NCBI GenBank assembly: GCA_032358255.1 | Contig: JAULBX010014314.1 | Coordinates: 1 to 64,000, forward strand | Length of the DNA stretch: 64,000 bases | Direction of reading: 5' to 3' | Source of the DNA: Heterotrichella gracilis | Lineage: Eukaryota; Sar; Xanthophyceae; Tribonematales; Xanthonemataceae | Shown here: positions 12,301 to 22,900 of the stretch, in pieces | Position numbering within the stretch: position 1 is the stretch's first letter | Layout of the letters: each line of letters starts with the position of its first letter | Program-made: the position numbers and the translations under genes | Notes under the pieces: generated by a model | Database searches by the model: none | What the model was told of the DNA's origin: nothing | The model's input: only the letters and a program-made list of their open reading frames with translations

Positions 12301-14672
12301 GCAGCTTCACATTAGCATATTAGTAAGCACACCATCGCCCCTCCCTCGTAGGTCTTATTTGTACCCCAGTGACCACATCATCCCCCCCCAGTATCCCCTC
12401 TTCCCCACCAGCGTGATGCTGTCACCCCCCTTTGACATCCTGCACAATGCCCTGGGGCAGGGGGACACAATAATGGGGGTGGACTTCGGGGAGGTCATCA
12501 GCAATTACGGCATCTGGCAGCCCTGCAATACCTTCACCCTCCACCCCACCCTAATTGATGAGCTGCTGGGCGGGTCGCATGGGGGCCAGCTACCAGGGTA
12601 AGCTTTGGGGAAGATGGCGAGTTGGCTGCATTTATTGTGTGGAATTCTCTTGTAGCGCGTGCCATTTTGTGCATGAAAGGAAGGCCATGAATAATTGTAC
12701 GCATGGTAGGGGACAACCCTGCTGATTCCCCACCAAATCATGGCAGTAACCAATTAGGTTTGAATTCCTGGCAGGTATGATCCCTATTTGAATTTGTTTC
12801 ATAATGTCAGGGAGGCCACGCTGCTGGACGTGGGGGCGGGGTACGGGATGTTCTCCCTGGCGGCTGCGTCCCGGGGATGGAGGGTGCTGGCGCTGGAGGT
12901 TTCCGAAAAGAGCACTCATGCGCTCAACGCCAGCGTTCACTTCAATGGCTTCCAGTCCCTTGTGGCGCTTCAACCCCTTGTGTTGGGTGACGGGGAGGAG
13001 AGGCTGTGCCTGGTGCCTGGGAATGGCAGCTGGGGGGATGAGGCCACCCGCCATGGCTACGGCAGCCAATTGGTGCGTGGCAAACCTTAAACCCTAAACC
13101 CTAAACCCTAAACCCTAAACCCGGCCCATGTACTGAGCATGGCTGCTTGCCCCTTTTGGTGCAGAATTGGCTTGCCATTTTGACCCAAGTTACTGAAAAA
13201 TGTAACTTGCAACTCCAATCCACGTCAATCACCTTCCTAAATGCTATTGGACTTTAGACTGAATGCTACTTTCCTTCATATTTATTGTGTGAACGAAACG
13301 TGGTGTTTCAATCCATCCTCTCAAACACTGCAAACAGTGTGTCCCCTCCACCTTTAGGCTTTGAACCCCTCCTCTTCCAAGCAGTCCCCCTTGACCCAGC
13401 TGCGCCACGTGTGCCACCCACTACCCTCCACCTTGCACCCTAACCTATTTCACCCAAATGCACTGCACCCTTAACCCCGCAGGCTCTGGGCCCTTCCACC
13501 CCCGGGCAGCCCCCTAAATGGCCCCCTTGCGCCACGTGGGCCACCCGCCAGCCTGGCGACACTGCCCTGGCAGGCCTCAAGGGGCACATACACATCTCGG
13601 CAGTGAGGGTGAGTACCCATATATGGAGGCATATCGAATTCCCACATTTGCAACGCCTTCAGTGTGTTCAACCCTCTTCCAACCAATGCGCCTGATACAG
13701 GGCAAATTTGTTAGTCATTTTATTGTTCAATAAATATTCAAAGTTGTGTATCCTTAGAGCACAATTTTACAGATACATATACAATTGATAAATTGCGTAA
13801 AATTTCAATGATGTATGCATTTATTTTTTTGTCAGGTGAGCGCCTACGGCTGGACCTGCCGTGTGGTGCGGGGCCTGTGGGGGGTGCTGCGTGAGCACCG
13901 GCCTCAGCGCCTCATGCTGGAGTGGCACCCGCTCAACAGCCTGGACCCTGCCAAGGGTGAAGAGAGCCTGGCGCAAACCCTGCGGGCGATGATGGTGCGT
14001 AGGCATAGGTGGGAATGGGGGGCATGTGGTTTGTGCATGTAGAGGGACAGCCGCCAATGATCGGCCAATGGCCAATGCAGCGTGTGGTGACTACATGTGA
14101 TTGGGGCATTAATATTATGTGATTGGGACATGCAATTGGGGCATGTTGGGGGGCAGCGGCATGTCATCGGCGCGGCAAGTGATCGCTGCATGGAGGGTGC
14201 AAAGAGGGTGCGGTACTCGATAAAGCAGTTCAACGGTGTAAGAGGTGGACGTACGATTTATTGGGTATCACCTCCAATTATATTGCAGTGTAGTCTAAAC
14301 CCTACACCCTAAACCCTACACCCTGTGCATGCAGGACCTGGCCTACACCGAGGTGCGCCACGTGCCACCTGCTTAGGGTCTTAATCCCGAAACCCTAAAC
14401 CCTAAACCCTACACCCTGTGCAGGGCCTGGGCTACAGCGAGGTGCGCCACTCGGGCCACCTGTGCACCAGCCGCTGGCAGGTGGCGATGCCGGGGGTGCT
14501 GTCCGCGCTGCCTGCCGGGGTCCACGTCAGCGCCGGCGGGCTCACGCAGTGGTGCCACCTGGCGCCTTCCGACTATGGGCTGCTGGAGGGCATGGCGGAC
14601 ATCGCACGCCTGCAGGGGGTGGGGTTTGATACCGAAGTGGTGATCGTAAGCAGGCCAGCGCCGCTGGGGTAG
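9330..14672 (+). CDS. GT32 (OCH1-like) glycosyltransferase fused to FkbM-type methyltransferase
   Basis: Likely a Golgi type II membrane enzyme. The first recognised exon (ending 9501; start codon unresolved) encodes a basic AKRRSF stretch and a hydrophobic anchor, LTALALLLNVGLLYKVL. Further exons join in phase: 10240-10344, 10730-11009, 11556-11751, one ending 12173 (start near 11970-12020), 12352-12597, 12775-13072, 13483-13608, 13836-13994, 14424-14672 (TAG). The GT32 half shows IPRVIHQTYE, SWRLMNPGW, LPKHVERADFFRYL and GGVYADIDVACLRPMD with the DxD sugar-nucleotide motif. The second half shows an S-adenosylmethionine loop, LLDVGAGYGMFSLAAA, followed by an acidic LEVSE, then FkbM-like blocks. 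The usual FkbM 'IDVEGYE' position reads AVRVSAYGW, lacking the acidic pair. Expected role: adding a hexose and O-methylating glycans. Donor and acceptor are unknown. Confidence 0.8.
10537..10805 (+). repeat. Degenerate echo of a GT32 exon start
   Basis: The acceptor and first part of the exon at 10728-10805 (GGTGCGCTTCTGGGACGC...) has a diverged copy at about 10537-10615 (GGTGCGCTTCTGGGGCGC...) in the preceding intron. Confidence 0.75.
11285..11640 (+). repeat. Echo of the exon starting at 11556
   Basis: The segment at about 11285-11345 (CAGCAGCTGCCTAACTGGATCATCGCC...) mirrors the true exon start at 11556 (CAGCAGCTGCTCAACTGGTTCATCGCC...), and a further partial copy starts near 11349. All lie in the intron before the exon. 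Confidence 0.75.
13088..13122 (+). repeat. Five perfect TAAACCC telomere-type units inside an intron
   Basis: The heptamer TAAACCC occurs five times without interruption, 16 bases downstream of the donor at 13072. This is the plant-type telomere sequence. Shorter or imperfect runs occur near 7840, 9985, 14300, 14392, 19225, 21550, 30895, 36595, 36990, 37340, 38020, 40270, 44595, 44935, 45420 and 59030, in both orientations and nearly all within introns. Confidence 0.95.
14339..14460 (+). repeat. Echo of the last exon start of the GT32-FkbM gene
   Basis: TGCAGGACCTGGCCTAC followed by ACCGAGGTGCGCCACGTG (about 14331-14366) copies the real exon start at 14424 (GGCCTGGGCTACAGCGAGGTGCGCCAC). The two are separated by CCCTAAA-type repeats. 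Both copies carry an acceptor-like GCAG. Confidence 0.8.
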
Positions 14673-14867
14673 CGCGTGAGGTTCAGGCTTCGTTGACATT
14701 GCAATTGTTGACGCTGGAATTGGGCTGGGGTTATTTGGGTTTCTGACACTGCCTGTGGAGGTCCACTTGGCACTTTCGGGCCGCTGGAGGGCATAGTGGA
14801 ATTTGGAGGGGGTAGGGGTTTTGACACAGAAGTGGTGCTTGTAAGCAGGCCAACGCCGCTGGGGTAG
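14556..14867 (+). repeat. Duplicated 3' end of the GT32-FkbM gene
   Basis: The last about 110 bases of the coding region, including the stop (14556-14672), are repeated at about 14755-14867. Both end in GTAAGCAGGCCARCGCCGCTGGGGTAG, so the second copy duplicates the terminator codon as well. The copy retains a GTAAGC splice-donor-like element. Confidence 0.85.
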
Positions 14868-14872
14868 TGTGG

Positions 14873-16922
14873 GAACTGTGGTGCTGGTGCTGGGGAGGGG
14901 GCCCTTGATTGCAAACCGCTGCCTGTGCCAACCACAAGGGGGGCAAAAATGCGTACCTCTATTTTCTTATGACAAGATTGAAGTGCCAATTGCCTGTTTG
15001 GCGAATGGATACTGCTTGCAAAAGGATGATCCTGCTTTCCCATTTGTTGCTTCATTGCTGCATTGCTTTTCCAATGTTATTGATGTATTTTGGCTTTCCT
15101 TTTGACCTCAATCTTGTGAGCTGCACAACAACTGAATTTGACTTGACCCTACCTACACCACCCAGCACAACCAGGTTAATATCAGGATGAGCAGGAAGAC
15201 CTCTAATGGTGTCAAACACACCAACTGTATTTTTGTGGAGAAAATATGTTCCTGCCTCTAAAATGCAATTTAAATAATTTCAAAACTGTGACCTCCCCGG
15301 TTTATCATGGAACAGGTTTTCGCCCTGGCTGCCGGTCGAACGGTGCAGAGCTAAGTCAGGTGGCGGGAAAGAATATGCCAACCAGTGCCAAATCCTGATT
15401 GCTAAAGGCTAGCGCTCTCTGCCGCGATGCAATAGCCTAGTAACAAGTTGGGTGCTTGTGTACACCGTTGTTGCGCAACTGTTCCCGCCTCTAGCTTGAC
15501 TCACCCGAACTTGCGTGGGACAAAGTATTTTGAACGCCCAAACCAGCTTGCAGTCTTACCACTCGTCTAGCACACGCAACACTGCACTCTGACAAACTCC
15601 TTTGCAAATCTACCGCTGATACGCGTGTGTAGCTAGTTCACGGAACGCCGCGTTTGCTGCATGCATCGCTCGTACAAAAGGCTGCACGGTGTGCCCTCCA
15701 GACAGGTAAGATATTGGCTGCGATCTGGACGACTGAGACCGAATCTGTCGCGGGTAGTATGGGGCAGGCGTTACAAACCCCTTTTGCACTGGCATCGCTG
15801 TTCACGACGCTCTAAGAATGCATATTGAAACGATTGATTGCACCAGCTTCTGACACTGATGTTAGTAATAAAGCGCCCCAGGTGTTGGGTGCACATGCAC
15901 ACTGCCGGTGTACTTGTAGTCGTCCACGTTCGTAAGTTTTCACAACCCAAAGGGTATTGCTATCGATGGCTTCCCTGAACGTCAAACTAGAGCCGCCCGT
16001 GCACCTGGTCGAAACCCAGAGCTCACGACTCCATGCGATATTCTCAAAAGCAGATATTCGCCTTGCATGCAGATATTTCCAGACTCCTGCCTAGTGCAAG
16101 CTTGCACTTTGCTGTTCCTTGACCACTACCCGACCCCATGCAGGCACACGCTCTTCTCTCCAGTGAACACCTCCAAACTCTGCTTCTCCAAGAGCTGGCG
16201 CAATGACCAGTCAGCAGGCCAATCCGCTCGCCAAGAAGGCTACACCAGCTGCCACCTGACCCCAACAGCTGAACAAAGCCTTTGCACCTGGCAGATCTGC
16301 CCGATCTGCAACCATAACCCACAGAGGGCACCATGAAGACAAGCTTCAGCTCCCAACAGCCCACCATTGGGCACACCCACCAGCTGAGTCAGCGCCTCCA
16401 GGTGGCGCCACCCCTGCCCAGGTAGGCAGTGATAGGACCCGGTACATACGTGCCACTCCAACGCTCAACCTATCTGATGCCTGAGCTGGGCCCAGATAGG
16501 TTATCCCTGAAGGTTACAGTATCGGGGGCAAGCGCTTGCTGGCACTGCGAGACCTACTAGTTCCCAGGTTGCGGGTTCACAAGCTTGCAGCTCTGCTGCT
16601 GGTGTCCAGGCTGTAGGAGAGTGGCGCAGCAAGGAGCTTGCACTGGGTTCAGCAGCGCTGTGTACACTCCTGCACTCCTTTCCTGCAGGGTCCCTCCCCG
16701 GGCAAGGGTGCGTGCAGCCAAAACATTATAAATTCAAAAAGTATGCAGCCTGTCGGTAACAGGGCGTGCTGGTTAGAGGAGTCAGCCAAGCGTGTGCACA
16801 TGGGGTGTAGTGGCCTTGTTGTACACAGCACCTGTCCACACCCCTGTATTATTACAGGCCGGTGGATGCATCATCCATCCGGGGGCACGCACTTTCAACT
16901 GTAACTGCAACTATTTTTGCAG
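14873..16922. other. Gene-free stretch or unresolved 5' exons of the esterase gene
   Basis: About 2 kb between the duplicated 3' end of the previous gene and the first confident esterase exon. It should hold that gene's promoter and N-terminal (targeting) exons. A short frame from an ATG at 16203 (MTSQQANPLAKKATPAAT) has a transit-peptide-like composition but cannot be joined in phase with confidence. No other feature is recognised. Confidence 0.4.
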
Positions 16923-19900
16923 GCGCGCACGGGCTCGGCGCTGCGCCCCCACCGCCGCCCACAACCAGAGCGGTAAGCATGTTGAGGCCATGTCTGTTGT
17001 GCAAGATAAGCCCCCCAAGCTGACCGTCCCCTCCCAAGGCATATCCATGCCCAAGAGCAAGGTGTTTGGGGTTGAAATTGCGACGCAGCATGAAGCCCCC
17101 CAGACCTCGAAACATGTGGAGGGGGCCACTGCACACGCGGTCCAGCATCAAAAGGGGACCAAGAAGGAGAAAAAGGGTGCCAAGGTGGGCATAGCATAGC
17201 CTGGCCAACAGTGTGTGTGCACTACCCGAGATCTTAAGTCACAATTTGAACTACGTCTCATTGCTTTGTTGAGCTTCCATCGCCTACGGTTGAGCACTGT
17301 CTCCTATTCATTTCGCCACACCAATGTCTTTCCTGTTCCCCTACCATACCATCGGCTCCCCACCCAAGCATACGCGCCCCTCAACAACCGCGCCCCCACT
17401 GTCAGGTACTGGCGCCTGCCTTCTTCCCAGCCGCAGTTCTTGCAGCAGCCCCAGCCGCGTCTGCTGACACCACACCCGCCGAGGGCAGTGGCATCCCAGG
17501 GCCTGCCGGTGACCAGGAAAAAGCAGCTGCGTTTTTCTCGGCGGGCGCACCGCCGCCCCCCGCCCCCGAGCCATGGGCCACTGTGAAGGAGCAGGAGCTT
17601 GCAGGGGGGGTGCTGCACACCGTGTGCTGGGAGGGCAGCCGCATGCTGAGGGTCTGGACGCCTCCAGGTGCGAAGCAGGAGGGTTTAGAGGTTCGGGTTT
17701 TTAAGCGCGCAGGCATGCTTCAGGTCTGGACGCCCTCATGGGGCTGGGGGCCAGAGTTGAAGTGAACAGATGTAAATTTGCACGATATTTACTTGTTTAC
17801 AGATTTGCACTATTTAACCCAGGCCTCCACCAACAGAGATAATTGTACAGAATTTACATACATCAGGTGCATTGGAAGTCTAGAACATGTATACTTCATT
17901 CTCATCCATTGCGCACACACCCCCGCAGGCTTCAGCACCACCGCCCCCGACGTGGGCCAGGGACACCCCGTGCTGTACCTCAACGACGGACAGAACCTGT
18001 TCTTCGACGACATGTCATTCTCGGGCAACTCCTGGAGGGCAGCCGAGACAGCCGCCCAGCTGATTGGCTCAACCGAGGTGCCCCCCTTTGTGATTGTGGG
18101 GATTGACAACGGGGGTGCGGATCGGTCCCTGGAGTACACGCCCTACAAGCCGGGGACTGGCCCTGGGGGCCACAGGAAGGATGCGGCGGATTGGCCGGGG
18201 GGCGACGTGGAGAAGTACCTTGCACGGTGCGGGGCGCTGGGGGGTGGCGGGCGGGTGGTGTGGTGTGGATGGGGGTGGATGGGGGTGAGTGGGGGCTGTG
18301 GGTGGTTGGGTGTGGGTGGGTGTGGGTGCGGAGCATAACATAACATAACATAATGCTGTATGTGTAACAGCAAGGTCATGTTAAACACATCATCACCCAT
18401 AGTCGGATGGATGGGTGCATGGGGCATGTGTCATGCGGTACATGGTGTGGTGGTGCATGTTCAGCGTGTGCGTGTGGTCGAGTGGGCACCGCTGCGGGTG
18501 GTTGTGGGGTGTATGCCAGTTGTACAATGGGATCAAAGGTGTAACAGCTATTGGAGTAAAGAACAGAGGGTCTGGGCGGGGTTGCAGGAGAATCACCCCC
18601 AGTATTTGGCGCACATGCAGGACAGGGCTGGGTGGCGCAAGGCTGATTTCTGATCTGGCTGATTGCTGATCTGCCAACATGCAAGTAATTATTATGATTA
18701 AAGCATCAATTATCTGCTGCACATGCAGGCTGGTGGATGAGGTCATCCCCTTTGTGGCAGAGAAATTCAAGGTGTCCCAGGACCCCTCGCGCGTGGCATT
18801 TGGGGGGTCGTCCTTCGGCGGCATTTGCGCCCTTGTGGCCGGCATGAAATACCCGCACGTTTTTGGGTCCCTGCTGGTGGAGAGCCCATCCCTGTGGATT
18901 GCCGAGGAGAAGTTCTTGAATGAGGACCTGGCAAACTACCAGGTGGGTGTGCATGGCGTGGGGCCACTGGTGGCGGGTGCATCCTTCTGGGGGCAAGGGT
19001 GTAACTGCAACAGCAAACAAGTATCTGTGATAGAATATGGCAAATCTCCCAGGTGGATGTGGGGCAAATGGCTGGATGGGGAGGACACTTGTGGGTTTTC
19101 AACAGGACCTGTGTGCTATAGGCTCGGGCACCTGCCTTCTAATTAGAAACTGGAAGCAGGTGGGCACCAAGGGGTACAGCGGCATCTGGGCACAAACCCC
19201 AAACTCTAGAGGAAACCCTAAATCCAGACCCTAAACCCTAAACCACCTGTGCAGGGCGCCTGGCCTGAGCGCACCTACATGGCCATGGGCACGAAGGAGT
19301 ACAGCGGCATCAGGGAAAACCCTCAGCCAGGGTTTGACTCGCGGCTGGCGTCCTACATCCCCGCGCTAGCCGAAACCCTGCGCGCCAAGGGGGTGGGCGC
19401 GGGCAGGCTGGACTGGGATGTGGATGTGGGGGCCACGCATAACGAGAAGGCGTGGGCGGAGCGGCTGCCCAAGGCTCTCAAGTTCTTGCTGGCCCCTTGG
19501 TGGAAGCCTGTGGTGGAGGTGAATGAAGGTGAGGGGGGTACTTGTGGGGGAGGGAAGGTATGGTCAGGTGAAGATCATGGGTGGGGCAGTGCCATGGTCA
19601 AGCGTGTTCACATAAACTCTGAACCCCAACATGAATGTGCTGCTTTGCCTGTGAGGCCCAGCAGTCTTAGGTATTGATTACCGTAATAGCCCCATTGTTA
19701 TATTTCATGCCGCAGACACATGGAGACATGTACTTTGTGTAACCTGTGCATTTGAAACACAATTTATTGCCGCACCACTCCATTCACCCATGCGTCCCTT
19801 CACCCAAGCCAACTACCCCCTCCCTACCAATCAGCCAAGTGAATTCCCTCCCTTCTCCCCCAGGCAACCTGTTTTTCACCTGGCCCAAGAAGCTGAAGGC

Positions 19901-22900
19901 TGGCCTCAAAGCGAGGCTGTTCTTCAACAGCAAGCGCAGCGCAACGCTGAACGGGGAGGGGCCCGTGCGCATGGTGGCGGGTTTCAACAACTGGCGGGAG
20001 GCGCCCCTTGACCTGGCCATGCGCCCCGCACAGCTGCCGGAGAGCCATGGGGCCAAATGGTGCGACAGGGCCGGGAAATGCAGGGTATAAGACGTCCTGT
20101 AATTTGGATTAGTAGAGTTGGAAATGTTGCTTCACGTTGGGCGGGGAGTGGGGCCTGCGCATGGTTGCTGGTTTCAACTACTGGCGGGAGGCGCCTCTTG
20201 ACCTGGCCATGCGGCCCGCACAGCTGTCGAAGAGTCAGCAGCTGAAGTCGAATCCTGTTCAGGGTTTGGGGCACATTGTGACATGAACCGGCCACACCTC
20301 CTGCAGGTACTCCGCCGACTTCACCGTCCCCGAGGCCGCCTATGAGATGAACCTGGTGTTTGCCAATGCGCAAGGCACGCGCTGGGACAACAACGCCACC
20401 AACGATTTCTACATACGGGTCAAGCGCAGCCTCTCGGCCGCAGCGGCCTCCTCCCCCTCGCTGGCTGCTGAGTCCCCCGAGGAGCTTGCGGCGGTGAACG
20501 CGTTCCGGCTGTATTTTACCACCCCTGCGGTGCCTGAGAGCGGGTGCGAGACCACGCTGTACATGAACCGCAAGGGGAGCAGGGCGCTGCAGCACAGCCC
20601 TGCGCTCAAGGTGAGGAGTGTAGAGGGGCAATCGCGTTGCACACATCGCGTTAGGCAGCTACATGCCGTATACCACTGCGTCAACACTCCTCTGAATCGG
20701 CATTGAACCCTATTTGAGACCCTGGAGTAGTCATTTCTTTGCTGTTTGTTGTATGAAAAGCCTGTTACTTCGTTATACACATTGGGTGTGGATTTTATTT
20801 CGTCTAGAACTTAAAACGCAACTCAACATTCTCTCCTTACCTTTTTCCTTAACTATTTACTATCTCCCTTGTTGTTGTTTTCCAGTTATTTTCTTTCTCC
20901 CTGCTTGCAGGTCTCCTACGGTGTGAACAACTGGAAGACCACCGGCGAGGTGGAGCTCAAACCCACAACCCTGTGGCGGGGGGACTCGGTGGACTGGTGG
21001 TCGGCCACCATCCAGCTGCCCAACAACGCCTCAGACATGTCGTTTGTGTTCGGGGACGGGAACGGGGTGTGGGATAACAATGGGGGCCACAACTACTCCA
21101 TGCCTGTGCGCTCCCGGACCACGGCGATTGTGACTACTGCGCGGAGGCGGGTGGAGGAGGTGGAGAGTATGGACCACGCGGGGGGGCGGCTGGATGTGTT
21201 GACGCTGGAGAAAAGGCCAGGTGGGGAGAGGGGTGGGGATGGGGATTTGGGGGGGAGGTGGCGGGGGTTGGAGTGCTACATCCGGGGGTGGGGGTTGGGG
21301 GGATCTCAAATTGTCGGGTGTGAGGGCATGGGTGCAGACATGCCAAGCGGCAGTCAGTGCACATAGATCTCATCCCAACCCAAACACGGGTTACAGCACC
21401 TACACTGCATCCCCCAGCAAATGGACAGATAGGATTGAATGAAATCCCACACCCTTCACAAACCCTGACTCCTTCATCCTCGCCCGCAGGCACCAGCAAG
21501 TGGAGGGAGGAGAACCCCACAGAATAACCCAAACCCTTCCTAACCCTGAAGTTTAGGGCCTAAACCCTTCACCCTCACCCACAGGCACCAGCAAGTGGAC
21601 GGAGGAGAAGCGTGTGCGGGTGTGGACCCCGGCTGGCGTCACCCCGGAAAACGCCCCTGAGGGCGGCTGGCCTGTGCTGTACTTCAACGATGGACAGAAC
21701 CTGTTTGAGGACTGGCTGGCGCACCAGGTACGGTAATGCTGTATAAAACGTGTACACAATAATTGTCAAGAGACTACGGAAAAGAAGGCTAGGAAAATTT
21801 TACATTGACATTTCATCATTTGAAAATGATGTATCTTTGTGGGTTCAGAAATATATTGTAAGATTGGAGGTAATGTTGAGGATTTTTAGCACGCAAATCC
21901 TAATAAGTAGTACATGTAGTGTCAGGATAGACGGGCACCCGGGCACCGTCTACATGCAATGCTGGCTGGTAACGATGCTGTACATGGCTGGTACATGCAC
22001 GTCACCAACTAACCAACTGTGTACTTGTGCACACCAGGCGTGTCCTGGCAGGTCGGCCTGACAGCCGCCAGTGTCGTGATGCCTACACATATATACCAGT
22101 AATAAACTAACCAGCTTTGTTTGTCCGCACGCACCAGGGCGTATCCTGGCAGATTGGCCTGACAGCCGCCAGTATCGTGATGCCTACACATATATACCAG
22201 TAATGAACTAACCAGCTGTGTGTTTCTGTGCAACAGGGGGTGTCCTGGCAGATCGGCCTGACAGCCGCCAGGCTCATCGACGAGAAGAAGGTGCCCCCAT
22301 TCATCATCGTGGGGATGGACAGCGCGGGGCCCATGCGGTCGCTCAACTACCTGCCGTACGCGCCGGGCACTGGCAGGGGGGGGTTCAGGGGGGACGCGGC
22401 GCGGTGGCCGGGAGGGGGGCTGGATGCCTACATGCACAGGTGGGTGGGGTGTTGGATGTGGGGGGAATGTGTGGGTGGGGTGGGTGGGTGGATGCATGCA
22501 TGCATAGGTGGGGTGGGTGGGTGGAAGCATCGCTTGGTCATTAGCTACCATACGTACAATCAGCAATGAGCCAGGTCCGCATCGCCCTTGCACAAGCGCC
22601 GCCAATGGGCAGGCAGTAATCAGCTCTCAACTTGCAATAACCCTTGGGTCCTAGTAAACCCATGCTTTCACCATCCTCTGAACATGCAAGTGTGCAGGTT
22701 TGTGGAGGTGATCATGCCTCCACCATGCTCTGAACATGCAAAAACCCTTGTGCAGGGTTGTGGAGGAGATCATGCCCCTGGTCAGCGAGCGCTACGCAGC
22801 CGCCAGGGAACCCGAGAGGGTGGCGTTTGGCGGCGGCTCCTTTGCGGGGGTGTCTGCCCTGTATGCAGCCATGCGCTATCCGCACGTGTTTGGCAGCATC

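Noticed and set aside
15610-15795. 61-codon minus-strand frame with a presequence-like composition
   Set aside because: It is isolated, with no donor that leads to a further coding exon and no family match; too weak to call.
16495-16590. Possible tRNA-like or structured RNA segment
   Set aside because: No consistent acceptor stem or T-arm consensus could be paired by eye.
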